Both the position numbers and the translations under genes were made by a program. The notes beneath the pieces are model-generated. The model did not search any database and was not told where the DNA came from. It saw only the letters and a program-made list of their open reading frames with translations. Shown in pieces: positions 1 through 13,199 of a stretch of DNA of 64,000 bases. The first letter of the stretch is position 1; each line of letters opens with the position of its first letter. Source of the stretch: Motacilla alba alba (lineage: Eukaryota; Chordata; Aves; Passeriformes; Motacillidae); the NCBI RefSeq assembly GCF_015832195.1, contig NC_052018.1, positions 37,391,052-37,455,051 of the forward strand, read 5' to 3'.

Positions 1-3000
1 ACACGTTTTGAAGGTTGTACTTTTTAATCATATTTTGATATAATTTTCCTTTTTAGGTCAACCTGAAACATACAGTTGGAGGCAAAAACTTCAGTTTTGG
101 TTTTAAATATATATATATTTATTAATCATTTTAGTAAAAATCTTGTAAAAGAAAGGTCAAAATTTTGTGTAGGGTCATTCAAAAAACAAAAGAAATTTTT
201 CTGAAATTGCTTCATTATTAGTTGTGGAGGAGTGTGTTTGTGTGGCCTGAAGATTTTTGCCAAATTCCAAATTTCCTAAAGCTGTCTCTGACTTGGAAAT
301 TGCATATTTTTTTGAGTTTGTATCTTGTAGACATGTTTTGCCTGGTTCTTATTAAAATCACTGTGAATCTTTCTGCCTCAATTATTTCTCCTCACAGAAG
401 GACTGGAGATCAGCCCTGTGATTTGATTACTTGCAGAATATATGGGGGGTAAAATGGTATGATGCTAACCTAAACAGTTTTCTGACCACAGCCACAAGTT
501 AAGGTGATGATGAGATTCTGTAAGAGGAATTGTATTCTGTAAGTATGAAGTGAAAACATCAGCTTTTAGTTATAATTATTTCCCTGTGTAAAAGGCATTA
601 ACACCAGGCTACAGGAATGAATTTTGCTTTGACTGCACTCACTGTGCTTTTAGCATAGATCTTGTAGGCGCCGCAGTTCTGGTTAATTAAGTCTGAGTCG
701 TAGTTCACTTTGATAAGAAATGTAGTTCTATATCTGTAAAGCATAAGGCAATAAAAGATGTCAACATCTGCATTTGTAGGATTTAGAAGGAGCTTTTGAT
801 AATTGTTTTCTCTGCCTCCTACCTTCTGTCACCTTTGCTGAACAGCAGATCAGCACACACAAGCTCACAGGCATTTAAAAACTGGATGTACTGTGTGCCT
901 TTCTGTGAACAGGGTGAAGTGTCCCTCTACACTGGCAGCTGGTGTCACATTTATGTGTTTCAGTACCTACAATGCACATGGGCACTTGCTGGTGTTCAGA
1001 AGAGAGATGACATCTGTAGGTAACAGCTTCATGTAGCATTATTGATTTTTGCATTGTACCAGCCCCCATTCCTGGGTCTGTGAATCCCTTGCGGAGCCTC
1101 TCTTGGTAGTCTGAACTAAAGCTTCAGACAGTTTTTGTAGATGAACTTGAGGAATGCTTTGACTGTTTCCAGAACAAGATATTTGAATTCATTCAGCTAA
1201 TCAAAACAAAGACTTTTATCCTACAGGCTTTGACTAGGGTATTCATTAAAGGCTTTTGCTTTTTTTAAAAAAAACCTTTTTCTTTGTAATGTCACGACTG
1301 AACGCAGCAGCAAAAATTAGAAACATTGAGAAAACAGTGGTCACGCTTTCTGAAAGACTACCTTTGTATTTGCTTTTAACAGACATTTTACACTGAAAGC
1401 CAAATGTTTTTCTAACATTCACAGTTTTCCAGTCAGGCTGAATGTAAAGAAACAATTTCTATAAAGGTGAAATAATAGGCCATAAGAAAAGGAATGACTA
1501 GTCACACAGCTCAAGGTGGTTTTTTTTGAAAAAATGAATTTTTATTTTCAACAAATTGCTTTGAATGGATAATACCAGCTAAAAAAGTTCATAGGCATTC
1601 TTTAGCAAATAATTTCAATGAAGTGCAAGAGAACCACAGTCTAACAATAAGCTAACAGAATGTCCATTCTTTCATATAATTAATAAGAATTATTCACTTC
1701 TCTAATAAAACTAAGTGCCTTTTAGGGAGGTGGAGTATGAATGGAACATTAAATTTGCTTCGTCCTGGCAGTCCGTATTAGAATATCAGAGATGAGTGCT
1801 TATCTGCACATAGTTTAACAGACTCCCAGCTTTGAGGAGTACTAAATAAGAGGCGAGACCTAATGGAGCGGAATAAGAAATATGGACCTGAAAATGAGAC
1901 TGTGCTGTATTATGTGTTGATCACACAAGGTGGCAGAATGAGCTTAGGGCTGTCCCAGAAATAAGAGGCAGTGAAGGACCATTGCTTTCAGTCAAGAGTG
2001 TATCCTTGCTTGCCCTAGGAATATGCCAAGTTTCTTCTGCACATGGAGAGGGATGGAGGAGAATATTTTAATACAGTATTTTTAAATTATTATCCAAGTG
2101 CTTCAATTTCATTTGGAGATTTAGTGGAAACTGTTAAAAGCTTGTGTCTAACTTTGGAAATTAATAATCATACAATGCTGAATCTGCACACATCTTCAGT
2201 TTTATTGAAAACAGTTTACTCTCCATTGATACATTGATTCTCTAAGTGGGGCTGAACTCTTCAGATGAAGGACAGTGGCAAGAACAGGCACGTAGGGAAC
2301 ATTTTGCTTTTCTTTATTGATTTATGGCTAAATTCACTTCTATTGTGAGTGAAACTTTATTGACTTTCCTTGTGTTGCATTTACTTATATGATCTGCCTG
2401 AACATGGCAGGCAGGTGTATGTGGCTGAACTGAGGGCAGCCCAAAGAGGAGAAATTGAAGTGCAAGACAAAGAGAAGGGTACACTCTTGAGCAAACTCCA
2501 TGCTGCTGTTTTGGCCACTAAGTAGGGGAATAGTAGCAACAATTCTTTCTACACCTGTACAGCTACCTCGACTGCTGAGCCTGTCATTCTAATGCTCACT
2601 TCAAGGGGCAGCACTGACCTGCATCACCAAAGGAACCTTTGGATGCAGGTTGCAGGTGGGCTCCTATGTGTGTCACTCAGTTTGCCTCTGTGGAGCTCCG
2701 AGACAGACAAGTGGTGCACCAAAATGATGGAGTGCTTCAGCTCTGATAAGGGACTCCTTCTCGTCTTCCTGATCTGAGTTGCACCAGTAAAGCATAAAAG
2801 CAGGGGCGGTGCTGAGCCAAATTAATGGTTGCTTGAAGAAAGAGATATGTCCTTATAGGGTGCATTTTAAACATATCTGGCAAGATATTCTGCATCTGAG
2901 TTTGCTCCTGCCTGTAAGTGAGTGAAGTCACTGAGCAGGATACTCTTACAAGTAAGTGTTTAAGAACTCATATCTGTGCATTGCTCCTTATGCAGTATAT

Positions 3001-4230
3001 TTCTGGAAGCTTATTAGAAGCTATTAAAGATTATTCACCCTTCCAACCTTTTCAGCAGATGTTCAGCTGTTTGTTTTTTCCTTCACTGCCTTGAGGTATT
3101 TGGCTAAGCATTAGTACAAGACTGGAACAGGTCGGGAAAGTATTTATTTCCCAGAAAAATACATTAACTAATAAAATAGATGGCAATTAATAAAATAAGT
3201 CATCTGTAACATATTAATGAGAGCTGGAAAATAAAAATTGAAAGTTTGAAATTTAAAGCTAAAGCAGACACTGGAGTGACAACACTTCTCTTTCTATATA
3301 GAGAGAAGGTTACAAAATGATAGAGAAGGAAAGGAAGAACCAAGGAAAAAAGGCAAAGAAAAAATTAATTCTGAGTTCTGGAAAACTCCTTTTGCCTCTG
3401 CTGCATTTGTCTTTGACCTGTTGGTCATCAGGGGAGCTGCAGTCTGTGAGGCTCATGAGACCTCTTGAATGACTTATGGTCATGTCAAAGAGAGTTTTAT
3501 TTTGGCCCACACCTTAATGCTCAGCTTCAGGCCTGAGAACTCGCTGATCCCTTTTTATTGCGTCCAGCTCATTCCATAGCCATGGCCAGACTTTCAGTTC
3601 TTAGGTTCTGTTTCTCAGCTGAGCTTCATCATTTGTGTGACATTTTTTCCACTGCCCAGTGCAGAACTAGGGAGGTTAATTTTAATTGTCAGTGGTTTTA
3701 AGTAACCTGCTCGAATGTACACTGCACAGGCTTGAGTCATTCACAGCCTAGATGAGGGGACTGAGTGGAGACAGCTTCTCAAAATGCCTCTCTGCCGTGA
3801 CTGCCTGCTAGTCCTCCCTCTTTTCAGTACAGTCAGGCTTTAACAACCTAAACCACTGCAGGGGACGCTTTGAGTTAAACTGCTAGCCTTGCACAGAAAT
3901 GGGCAAAAATCCCTTATACCAGCTCTTTACCACCTCAGTCACTAATTACTGCCTTTCAGTCTGGTCTGCCTTGAGGCAGCCTGCTGCCATTGATGGAGTG
4001 TGTCTAAGGGAGCCAGAGTTCCTCAGAGCATGCAAGCCCAGCGCTGTGGGGTGGCAAAGGGTACTGGTGGGGATGACTGCTGAACTGGGGCACAGGACAG
4101 GGCTCACACGGGCATGTTGGGTGCCACCTCTCACAGCACTCCATTCACATGGTCCAAAGCTGCAGTGCAGTGTGAAAGATAGGACATCAAGACTGAATTC
4201 ACTGAATATACACAAGTAATGGGAAGCAAC
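1..4230. other. Unique AT-rich noncoding DNA
   Basis: No interspersed repeat or confident gene is visible. Open frames are short and look random in composition. One splice-like pair frames 492-538: an AG after a pyrimidine-containing tract, then a donor reading GTAAGTATG. All 16 codons of one frame are open, but an exon this short is weak evidence alone. The stretch 3899-4215 is somewhat less AT-rich and open on both strands, which reflects base composition more than coding. Confidence 0.6.

Positions 4231-4234
<4 letters not shown>

Positions 4235-4264
<30 letters not shown>
4235..4264. repeat. (TA)15 microsatellite
   Basis: A perfect run of fifteen TA dinucleotides, preceded by TTT and followed by an A-rich stretch. 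Such tracts are length-polymorphic and easily unwound. The repeated Tyr-Ile run seen in a minus-strand frame over it is an artefact of the repeat. Confidence 0.97.
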
Positions 4265-4269
<5 letters not shown>

Positions 4270-5559
4270 CAAGTAATTATTTCATGTCTGAAAAGGCATA
4301 ACAAGCTGTCTGCACTCTGAGAGTAGCTTGGCAGTGAGACAGCCATAACTGAACCAGAGCAGAAATGCAGAGCTCTTCTCCTAAGAGCAGGTGATATGGG
4401 GCAGCTCCCTTTGTCACTTTCTAAAATAATTTCACAAAGTAATGTCTGCATATTGCTTAAATAAGTAGAAACTGGTAGAGTTTCAATCAATGTCTAATAG
4501 TCTCAGCAGCCTTAGCCAGTGCCCCTGGAAAGCAGAAAGCAGTCAGAGGCTGAGAGAAAAATACTGGGAGAGCTGGCACTGACAGCAGTGTGGTGTGTGA
4601 AAGCAATAATGGCAGTGACACAGATGCTCACATAGATGCCATCCTGTTAAATGCAGGTGTCAGTCACACCTGCACAGCACACATGGAAGCAGAACACACT
4701 CTCTGGACATGCATGCACATATGTATCTACAGGTACATATATATGTTATCACAGTGTAGCAGTGAGTGGTTAAACAAAGCATATGGGGGGAGAACATGCT
4801 GCAGGGTTCATGTGGTCACTGAAAATGTTCTCATTTGAGTGTGCTGCTGAAAAGCTTGCAGGCCAAATGCATATGGATGACTCCAGTGCCTGGAAAAACA
4901 TGCTGTGGAACTGCTGTATTGTATTTGAAGCTACAGACAGTCCCTGACAGTCTTTGTGAAGTGATTTGAAGCTAAATGCCTGTGAGAGTGAGGAGGTAAT
5001 TCTGTTGATTAATGCCAGTCTTGTTGGTATTGATGATTTAGCTGCCTGTATGAAATAAATGTGGGCAATCAGTTCATCTTGAAAAAACTTGTACTGAATA
5101 AAGGAAGTTGTTGCCTAATCTATTTTATATTAATTGTTTCATGCCACATATTCAAGGCCTGATCCAATATGAATTGACATGGAGGAGAGATAGTCCATTC
5201 ACAGCAGTAGTCTTTGGATCAAGGCTTCATTTTAAAGCAAGCAAATGCTGCATGCTAAATTAGCATTCATCTGAGTTGTCACTATCTGTTTCTCGAGAAG
5301 CAGACAGGCTTGATATTCTTTGTGTAGCCAAATGAGTCTTAGCACTTACATGCTGGATTGCAAGGCAGCAGAGCCAACCTGAGCACAACAAAGTTTTGGT
5401 AAGAGCTGGGGCACTGTGGGCTGCTGTCTGCGACAGACTGCCTCGGCTGGGTGTCTGACATGGGACTCTCAATGCTGTGCTGCCTTACAGAGTCATTTAC
5501 CACCAACAAACACTTAGTGCTTATGAGGCATTTTTCAAAAATCTCACTGGGGCCATACC
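4265..5559. other. Noncoding DNA with a conserved-element-like block
   Basis: No repeat or coding gene is recognised. The stretch 4985-5175 has the texture of vertebrate conserved noncoding elements: AT-rich but not simple, almost no CpG, and several ATTA/TAAT homeodomain-type cores. Conservation cannot be seen from one sequence, so this is only a suggestion. Confidence 0.3.
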
Positions 5560-5880
5560 TGGGGCTTTAGCTATTTAAACATCTTAAAAAAATCTGTCCC
5601 TTGAGAGGATTTAACTCGGCAGGATTTAGGCTGCTAAGGCTCGCATCATCAAAGAGACCAAAGCATCAATCCATCTCTTTTCATGCCTAAGGACATAATA
5701 GTATCATGCCCCCTCCCATGAGGGGGTACTGCAGAGAAATTTCCAAACTCTCAGCACCCAAACTAGCTAGCTCTGGAAGCAGATGGAGTATAATTATAGC
5801 AGCGTTGAGCTGCACCTGAACTAATTAGCTCTGCTGAGAAACAGGGATTGAATTTAATAATGCATGTTCTGCCATACCAA
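5560..5880. promoter_or_regulatory. Candidate conserved noncoding element
   Basis: Unique, non-repetitive sequence with dense developmental-type motifs. It contains several TAAT/ATTA cores, a TTTAATAATGCAT segment near its right end, a GAGCTGCACCTGAAC stretch holding a CACCTG E-box, and a short inverted repeat CCCCCTCCCATGAGGGGG near 5710. No open frame crosses it. Motif density is seen directly; enhancer function is inferred from texture only. Confidence 0.22.
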
Positions 5881-6648
5881 AAAGGCTAGGCTGCCTTTGA
5901 GACCTGTGTGACTGTCTCTGCATGGTGCAGTGCTGAACTCTGTGGATGTACTGTGAAAGTCAGCTCAGAGCTTTTCTGTCACCATAATCTGCTGCAGAAT
6001 GTATGCATCACCTTGCCCCAGCATTCACGTACCATTGGAATAATTGCTCCTCAGCTGTCACTTATCTCCTGACTATTAGTTTAGCATGTTATGTTTTGCA
6101 TATGCTCAAGATTTTGCTGTCCAAACTCACCTAAATATTGAGATCCACTTCAAGGACTGCTGTGGCTAAAACCTTAAAGCCTTTAAAATGGGACTGTCTT
6201 GGTCTCAATATGTTCAAAGTAAATGTAGCTGTGAGAGAAAAATAGAAGAGCCAGGTTCAGATTCCTGCTCTGAAGCAGTGATACCTATCAGATGGGGAGT
6301 TGAACACCCATCTTAGATACATTTCCTAGTTGCTGGGGTTAAAGACACTTTTTCTTACCTCCGTGCATATCAAAGTATTTCTATGAGGAGGAGAAACTCT
6401 GGTGTTGGTGTCTGAGAGAATTTTCCTACCACAGAGAAAGCTGACTGTAGGGATTCTGTCTTGGAGTGCTGGTTTGAACTCAAGCTCAGGCTGTGGTTTG
6501 GTCAGAAGGAGCAGTTGGACCCTGTTCTCCACACTCTCACAAGGTGATCTAACCCCAAAGCTCTCAGTTCTGGGCTGCCATTACATCTTTAAAAATGTAG
6601 ATCTGGTGTTTTGTATCATACAAGTGGCTGAGATTATTTAGGAGCTTA

Positions 6649-6918
6649 ATGGCTCTAAACAGAAACTTTGTCTCTCTGGACACGTATGAGCACCATTACC
6701 TGAAGTCTATTTCTTACCAGTTTGATCCATATCCTGCTCAGCATGTTTCTGTTGCCTCCATACTTCTGTGTCTGTCCATTGAAAAATTGTATGAATATTG
6801 TAGGAGGTACGATCAGGACTATGAGGAAGATTTTGCATTGCTCAATTTTCTTAAGTCTCTTTACTACCTAAGGAGTACAAATGGAAAGTGGACCCTTGAA
6901 TTACTTGAAGTCTTTTGA
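6649..6918 (+). other. Protein-like open frame of 89 codons, unknown
   Basis: An ATG-to-TGA frame whose translation is rich in Tyr, Leu, Asp and Glu and unusually protein-like for this window, for example CRRYDQDYEEDFALLNFLK near residues 51-69. No signal peptide, membrane segment or known motif is visible. The ATG lacks a strong Kozak context. A second open stretch in a different frame follows at 7004-7161, so the two could be pieces of one decayed retrocopy or unspliced exons. I do not recognise the family, and a chance frame remains quite possible. Confidence 0.2.
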
Positions 6919-7003
6919 AAATTTAAGCCATGTTCATAACACTTGATGATTTTTTAATGTAGTAAGTACCTTTAGACAAAGTTAATGACTCTGTGTGGTG
7001 CAG

Positions 7004-7161
7004 ACAACATATTACAAGTATTGGATCACCCATGCACACAAATCTAGATGTAAATCCTTCAATTGGTTCTTCAGTTTTGAAAAACACAGACTTCTATGTT
7101 TTGAGCCAAAGGAGATACTTGGTAACTAATGATGCATCTTACCAGGTCTGCTATTGCAGAG
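7004..7161 (+). other. Candidate exon, 158 bp, unknown gene
   Basis: The left edge follows a TGTGTGGTGCAG acceptor-like sequence and the right edge reads GCAGAG then GTAAGTAGG, a strong donor match. One frame is open throughout and encodes, among other residues, TDFYVLSQRRYLVTNDASYQ. The polypyrimidine tract before the acceptor is short and interrupted by purines, which weakens the call. It lies 85 bp after the 89-codon frame at 6649. No homology is recognised. Coding exon, noncoding-RNA exon and chance are all open. Confidence 0.18.
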
Positions 7162-10100
7162 GTAAGTAGGTCTCTTGTCAGAAAACCAAAATACTTTTGA
7201 CTTTGTATCAAAACCATTCTTTTTCCTGCCATTCTGCTGATAGGGTCTGAAATAAAATCACTTAACTAGTAAATGATCTTATTTAGGAGATTTGTAATAC
7301 CTGTGTTGAAACCAGATACCTGTGCAGAAAACACATTTCTTCTCCTCTTCCTCTATTTACTCTTCAACATATTTGGCTCGAATAACTTGTTTCTGAACAT
7401 AGCAGTGGCAAGTGGATGAGCAGAGGCAGTAGAAGAAATGCTGCATCTGTAATAAGGGGAAAGGGAGAGATGCGGGAAGGAGAGAGACAGGAAGGAAAAC
7501 TCAAAATCTGAGTTCCTCTTCACCCTTCTCCTGGCATGGCACCAAGGCAGTCTGCCTCTTCTACAAGGAGAGGAGTAGAAGTGGAACCTCTCCCTAAGTA
7601 ATTAAATGAATACTTAACCTGCAGGTTCAAAACTTACAGCGTATTATAAAACAATTATGTTTCCTTTGCATGAAAAAGCTGAATTGCCGTTCAGCTTCTT
7701 TTGTCATCTGTATGCATGAGTATGGAGCAATTAGCATGAATATATTACAGGTGCAGTGTCTCAGGAAATTGCAAGAAGCTGTGTTGTATTTTTGTACTAT
7801 AGAGAGGTAGCAGAACTGTAACTCTTGGAAGAGTTGAAAACTGGGGAGATGTGAGCATCTGAAGTGTGATTTTATAGTCATAACAAGCACCGATAGCCAT
7901 CAATTTAATAGTTGTGAAATGAAATGCTGTATTTTCTTAGATTGTTCCACTACTCATTTAATTTAACTGGACACTACAAACTATTTAATTTTAGATTTTA
8001 GATTACCTTTCTTATGTGCCCAGTTTATCCTTTTAACTTCAGATAAAGTTTTTTTTGGAGGTTAACAGCAATGGTGTTATGTTAGCTTTGATGTTATCTC
8101 CAGACAACTTCTTATGCCAGTGAAAAACCTTTTTGCATGTTCTTTAAGATAAATTACCTAGCAATTCAAGAGCCCTGAATTTTGTTTGGTACAATTTTGT
8201 CCCATTTAATTGTCCATGTAAAGCTGATTCTTTTTCCTGACTATCAGATGCAATTTGATTTTTAAGTGCAGGTTCCTCATAAATTCAGATGAGCACAGTA
8301 AGATAAATGCTTCCTAAATCCAAATCTCAAAGTCGCATTAATGGTGACCTTTTTTTTTTATTAAAGTGATAGTGATTCACATCTGCTGAGGATCTCACCC
8401 TTAGAGTTACCTGACCTGATAATAATTTTTGCTGATGCTCCATTTATATGAGTAGAACAGAGGGACCTCAAAGACCACAGCAATTATTCATATATGGTTT
8501 GATGCCCTTTTTTTCCACCACAGAGGCTCAAGGGAACAACTGTGGTAATAAGATTCATATCCACCATTTTACCGTCATGAAATCACAGATTTGATGAATG
8601 ATACTGATGCGGAACTTTGCCTTCTTTGTAGGTATGAAAGGAAAAATTAATCCTGGGGTCTTCAAAACAAAACCCAGTGACCTCAGTCAAAACTCTTTAC
8701 ACATAGGAAAAAATCCTGTAAACCAGTGTTACACACAGAGAATGACACATGGACATGTCCACTTTGACTTTTGGGAAGTGGCAAAGGAGGAGAAAATGTG
8801 AGTACCAGATCAAAAAAGCACTCTTCAGGTTGTCAGTATGGTGGATCATCTGCACAGTGTTTTCACAAATATGACAACATCAGTGACTACCCCTTACTTT
8901 CAGCTGCAGTGACACATCAACATTTTAGTGGAGTGAAGGTAAAAGAGCTTACTCTGAAAGGGAAATGGCAGGAGAAGGATATCACATGAAACAAACTCTG
9001 AGAGCAAGGAACAATTGGTACAGGTTAAAGATCATGCATCCTGTAGTGGCTTGGTGGCTTTTTATACGTACACGAGAAGATCTGTACTAAAGCTCAGTGT
9101 TGTCCTGCATGATGTATCAATGTTTTAGTGCTAGTTTGGGTGCTGATTTCCTATTCAGGAAACTTTCAACTCCGCTCTAAAGTAACAATGCCAATAGAAA
9201 ACCTATTTTTTTCATATAATCTTCACCTGAGAGCCCCCTGCCCCTGCCTTTTTTTTGGTATGGTTTATAAAGGAAGAGTATTTGTGGACCCCAAGGCACC
9301 ACCTCACTCCTCTGTCTCTGGGTTCTCTGTGTGGGTCTATAGCTAAAGTGGTAACACCTGTCCTATATTTCAAGTGTAACAGGAGGCCTTTTGAGCAAAC
9401 GATCATCTAAAAAAGAGCTAGAGATAGCCTAGCCCCTGAGACTCTGGGAAAATTTAATGGAGTAGTAGACTAATCCCCTCACCATTGCTCCACAGAGCAT
9501 GGAGAGCAAATTCCCACACTTCCAAGGAAGAAGTAAATGTTCTCAGAGGGAAACCTCAGACAATTTTTCTCTTTCTCTCTCTCTTGGGTAGAGTTTTCTA
9601 TGGGAATGACTGAGGATTGACCCTATGGAAACAAGAATTTGAGGAGACTTATTATTTGATTTTATTTCCTTGTCATTGTGAAGTTGTTCCCTATAGCATG
9701 TTCTCTAATGATTTATCCAGAAGTTTCAATGGTTGTAAGTACCAGTGGTTCTGTATTTCCCTGGCCTGTCTCACTGACAGATGGCACAGAGATGGGGATT
9801 GCAAGGCACAGCAGGGACAAAAAGAGAGATAGTCAAATAAGATAAAGATTTTTTTTCTTTTTTTTTTTACTGTAGGAGTAAACTGCTTGGGAGGAGCAGG
9901 AGTGAGACCAGCAGCATTTGCTGTGCATATTCTCAGTGAAATAGTAGTTGAGATCTAGGCTGTGCTCAGAGACAATGAAATTTGCCTCAGACACAAGTCG
10001 CAACACTTTTTACTTATCTCCCTTTAAATCTATTTCACTCTTTTCTTATAGTATTTTTGCACAAATGAAAGAAGAGCTTCTGGTTTCTCCTCTCTTCCCC

Positions 10101-11894
10101 CTGTTCTCTTGTTCATGACTCCCTCCATGCAACCCCCTGCACACTTCTTGTGAGGTGGATGCGAAGTGCTGAAGCAACACAAGGTGTGATGTTCTTGAGA
10201 AGTCTCTGGTCTGCTGAGCAACTTCTTGTAAGATTTACAACTCCAAAGGATTGACCATAAATAAATAAAACCTTTCAACACCTTCTAGCTCCTGGGGAAA
10301 AAAATCCAAAACATACTGAGTTTTGCTTACCACTTCCCAGTGCCAGAGTTACTGGAGGGTTTGCCGTCTATTCAGTCCTGTCATGCCACCTGCCTTTTGC
10401 ATTCTGTCTCCAGCAACCACAACAATATCCTGTCTCTTCTGCTACTCATCCATCCAATATAGCAGTGCATGGTAATGTAAAGCTCGAGGATAATACCCTG
10501 GGTATATCTTCTGCCTTTTACATATGAGATTTGGTGTTTGCTACTTCTTTTTCTATTTGGTATTGACTCTAGAAATTCTTACACAGATAGCAAATGCAGT
10601 TGTGAATTCAATCTCCAGATTTCTTTTTTTCTTAGGGCACCTCTTTTCCTTAATTGCTTTTGCTTTGTTTGTTTAAATAAAATATTTATTACATTTTAAA
10701 GAAGAATGAACTTTTAGTACAAGATAATAAAGGATTTATCTGATGATAAAACATGTAAATCTTTCCAGAAACTTCAGGAGGATTTTAATATTAATGCAGA
10801 TCAAATATGGAAATATATGCAACTTGTGAATAGTTTTATAGAAACAGGAAGAGCTGTGGTGTCAGTGTAGGACTAATCCTTATTAGGATGAGTTTCTGAT
10901 ATTGATAAGACAGGAATACAGGATCTCATTTTTTTCTCTTGCCTAAATCTCTTCATCCTTTTGTGAAAGTTCAGAAAAGAATGAAAAGTCTTTTACTTTT
11001 TTATGTTTTAATAAACTGCTGAATAAGTCATTACAGAGAAAACTATAGGGAACAAGTTTGTAGTGACAAGGAAAGAAAATAGTTTGCCTAACAAGTCCCC
11101 TCAGTTTCTCATATCCAGGGGGTCAATCAACAGTCCCACCCTATAGAAAAAAATATAAATTATAGATAATTAGTATTTTGCTGTTTTACTATTTTGAAAA
11201 GCATAGCTGTCCCACATGATAAGGTGCCCTTCCTTTGAAGGGACTCTTCCCTTCTCTTTGTATGAAGTATGTATGAGGGACTAGTACTCAATATTCCTTA
11301 CTTAATAAGACATGGTTATGAAATTAATGTTTAAACTACTTAATTTTTAAAATTTCTCAGTTACTCTTTCCAAGTCATTGAAACCATAGAAAGTACTTAA
11401 CAGCAAAAACCACCAGAATTTTTAAGTTAGGAGAACAGTGAGAGGAGGAAATCAAGAAGTAAGATATTGAATATGAATTTATATGAATTCTCTACACAGC
11501 AATGTTCTCAGTATCTTTTAAATTTTTAGAATTATTTTCAAGAGTGAATCATGATAGAAGTAGTGAAATCTCGTAACCATTAAGGAGGATCACGGAACTG
11601 GGGGGCATTGACGTCCCTGCTTCATGCCTATACAGATTATTCCCTTTTGGCATTTTCTGATCACCATAGTGAAAACCCAGTTTGATTTGGCTTTCACACG
11701 TGCTCATAGTTTGTACCAATCAATTTAAAGAGTGGGCATGACTGAAGAGGATTGTTGTTGTAAAATGCACAAGATCAAGGACTTTATAAAATAAGGTAGG
11801 ATTTCAGAAGGTCCTCAAAGACCTAAGTCCTTTGCTGTGTGAAGTTCAGGTTCCAATAACCAGAAATATGCTTAGTACAGAGAATTTCAGGGAA
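7162..11894. other. Unique AT-rich noncoding DNA
   Basis: No interspersed repeat, RNA gene or supported coding region is seen in about 4.7 kb. The tracts 7445-7500 (purine-rich, GGGAAGGAGAGAG type) and 9569-9590 (CT-rich) are low complexity. Short open frames on both strands have no recognisable motifs. Confidence 0.6.
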
Positions 11895-12465
11895 GTTACA
11901 GAATGCTCTGAGTCGTAAGGAACATTAAGGATCATTTACTTCCAACTCCCGTGCCATGAGTAGGGACACCTTCCACTAGATCAGGTTGCCCAAAGCCTTA
12001 TCCAATCTGGCCTTGAACACTTCCAGGGATGGGGCATCCACAATTCCTCTGGACAACTATTTCCAGTTCCTTACCACCCTCACAGTAAAGAATTTCTTCC
12101 TAATATCTAATCTAAACCTGCCCTCTTTTAGTGTAAAGCCATTTTCCCCTTGTCCTATCACTACATGTCCTTGTGATTAGTCCCTCTGCTGCTTTCTTGT
12201 AGTCTTTATGGACTGGAAGGCTGCTACAAGGTCTTCTTGAAGCCTTCTTTTTTCCAGGCTGAGCAACCCCAACTCTTTCAGTCTGACTTCATAGGAGGGG
12301 TGTTGCAGCCCTCTGATCACTGTAGTAGCCCTCCTCTGAAGCTGTCTAACAGGTCGGTGTCCTTCTTAATTCGGATGCCCCAGAGTTGGATGCAGTAATC
12401 CAGTTGGATGCAGTAATCCAGGTGGAATCTCAGGAGAGTGCAATAAAGGAAAGGGTCACTCTACA
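11895..12465 (-). mobile_element. CR1 LINE, 3' fragment, reverse orientation
   Basis: Read on the minus strand this is the 3' part of an avian CR1 retrotransposon. On the plus strand the recognisable anchors appear in reversed order: CATTTACTTCCAACTCC, then CTAGATCAGGTTGCCCA, GGGATGGGGCATCCAC, AAGAATTTCTTCCTAATATC, CTTGTCCTATCACTAC, GTAGCCCTCCTCTGAA and CCCCAGAGTTGGATGCA. No terminal ATTCTATG-type repeat is well preserved at 11895. The copy is 5'-truncated, as is usual for CR1, and has no coding capacity. It carries an exact 18-bp tandem duplication at 12386-12421. Confidence 0.93.
12386..12421. repeat. Exact 18-bp tandem duplication inside CR1
   Basis: The unit TTGGATGCAGTAATCCAG occurs twice back to back at 12386-12403 and 12404-12421. 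The normal CR1 sequence has it once, so this is a secondary duplication in this copy. Perfect identity against the diverged surrounding CR1 suggests it is much younger than the insertion. Confidence 0.95.
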
Positions 12466-13199
12466 GAGACTCTACTTTTCAGTGTTATGGCTCTTTGCAG
12501 ACAGTGTCCCCTAGCACGAAATCTTCCAAGATTCATTGTTGTGTTTAGAAGCATGGAATAGCTGGTGCATAGCCTAGAGATACAGAGACCACCTTCTTCT
12601 TCTAACACCCTCAGTAATGCTCGCTGTTCTCAGGCTTAACATTACCATATTGAATAAGTTTTCAAATTTGCCCAACATGATGATTTTGCAAGGCTACATA
12701 TGAAACTCATTTGTGCTGCCCTCTGAAGTAATTCTGAAAACACCCTGCTCCCATTCATCATTCAACATGCAGGTTTCTTTCACTTACTGTGTTCTAGGAT
12801 GTGCTCTCAGCTAACTAGTGAAAAACCTCTGTAGGATGTTTTGCTCATTAGAGAAGTGATTTAATGTTAAAGAAATATTTTGCTTCCTATTTTAAAATGT
12901 CTTTTTGAATAAATAGTATGCAGATTTTCCTGAGATGTGCTTTGAGCTGCTTGAAAAATGAAGAACAGAATCTTTCACTGAAATTAATGGGAAAGTTCAG
13001 TGAAATTTGGATTAGACTCCAACGATAAAGCAATCTGAAACAGAAACATCATTAAAAGATACTGGTAATGGAACTGTGAGCTTATTTGTCTGAAAAACAG
13101 CTTGCAAAGTAATAAGTAATGAATTACTGGTAAGAAGTACATCTGTCTCTAAAGAGAAAAAATGTCTTATGGAATGCATTGTACATCTCTACTGATGAA
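12466..13199. other. Unique noncoding DNA
   Basis: AT-rich, no repeat or coding frame that I can support. Nothing distinctive is seen. Confidence 0.6.

Noticed and set aside
4131..4490. 119-codon minus-strand frame with Tyr-Ile repeats
   Set aside because: Runs through the (TA)15 microsatellite, which yields alternating Tyr-Ile codons.
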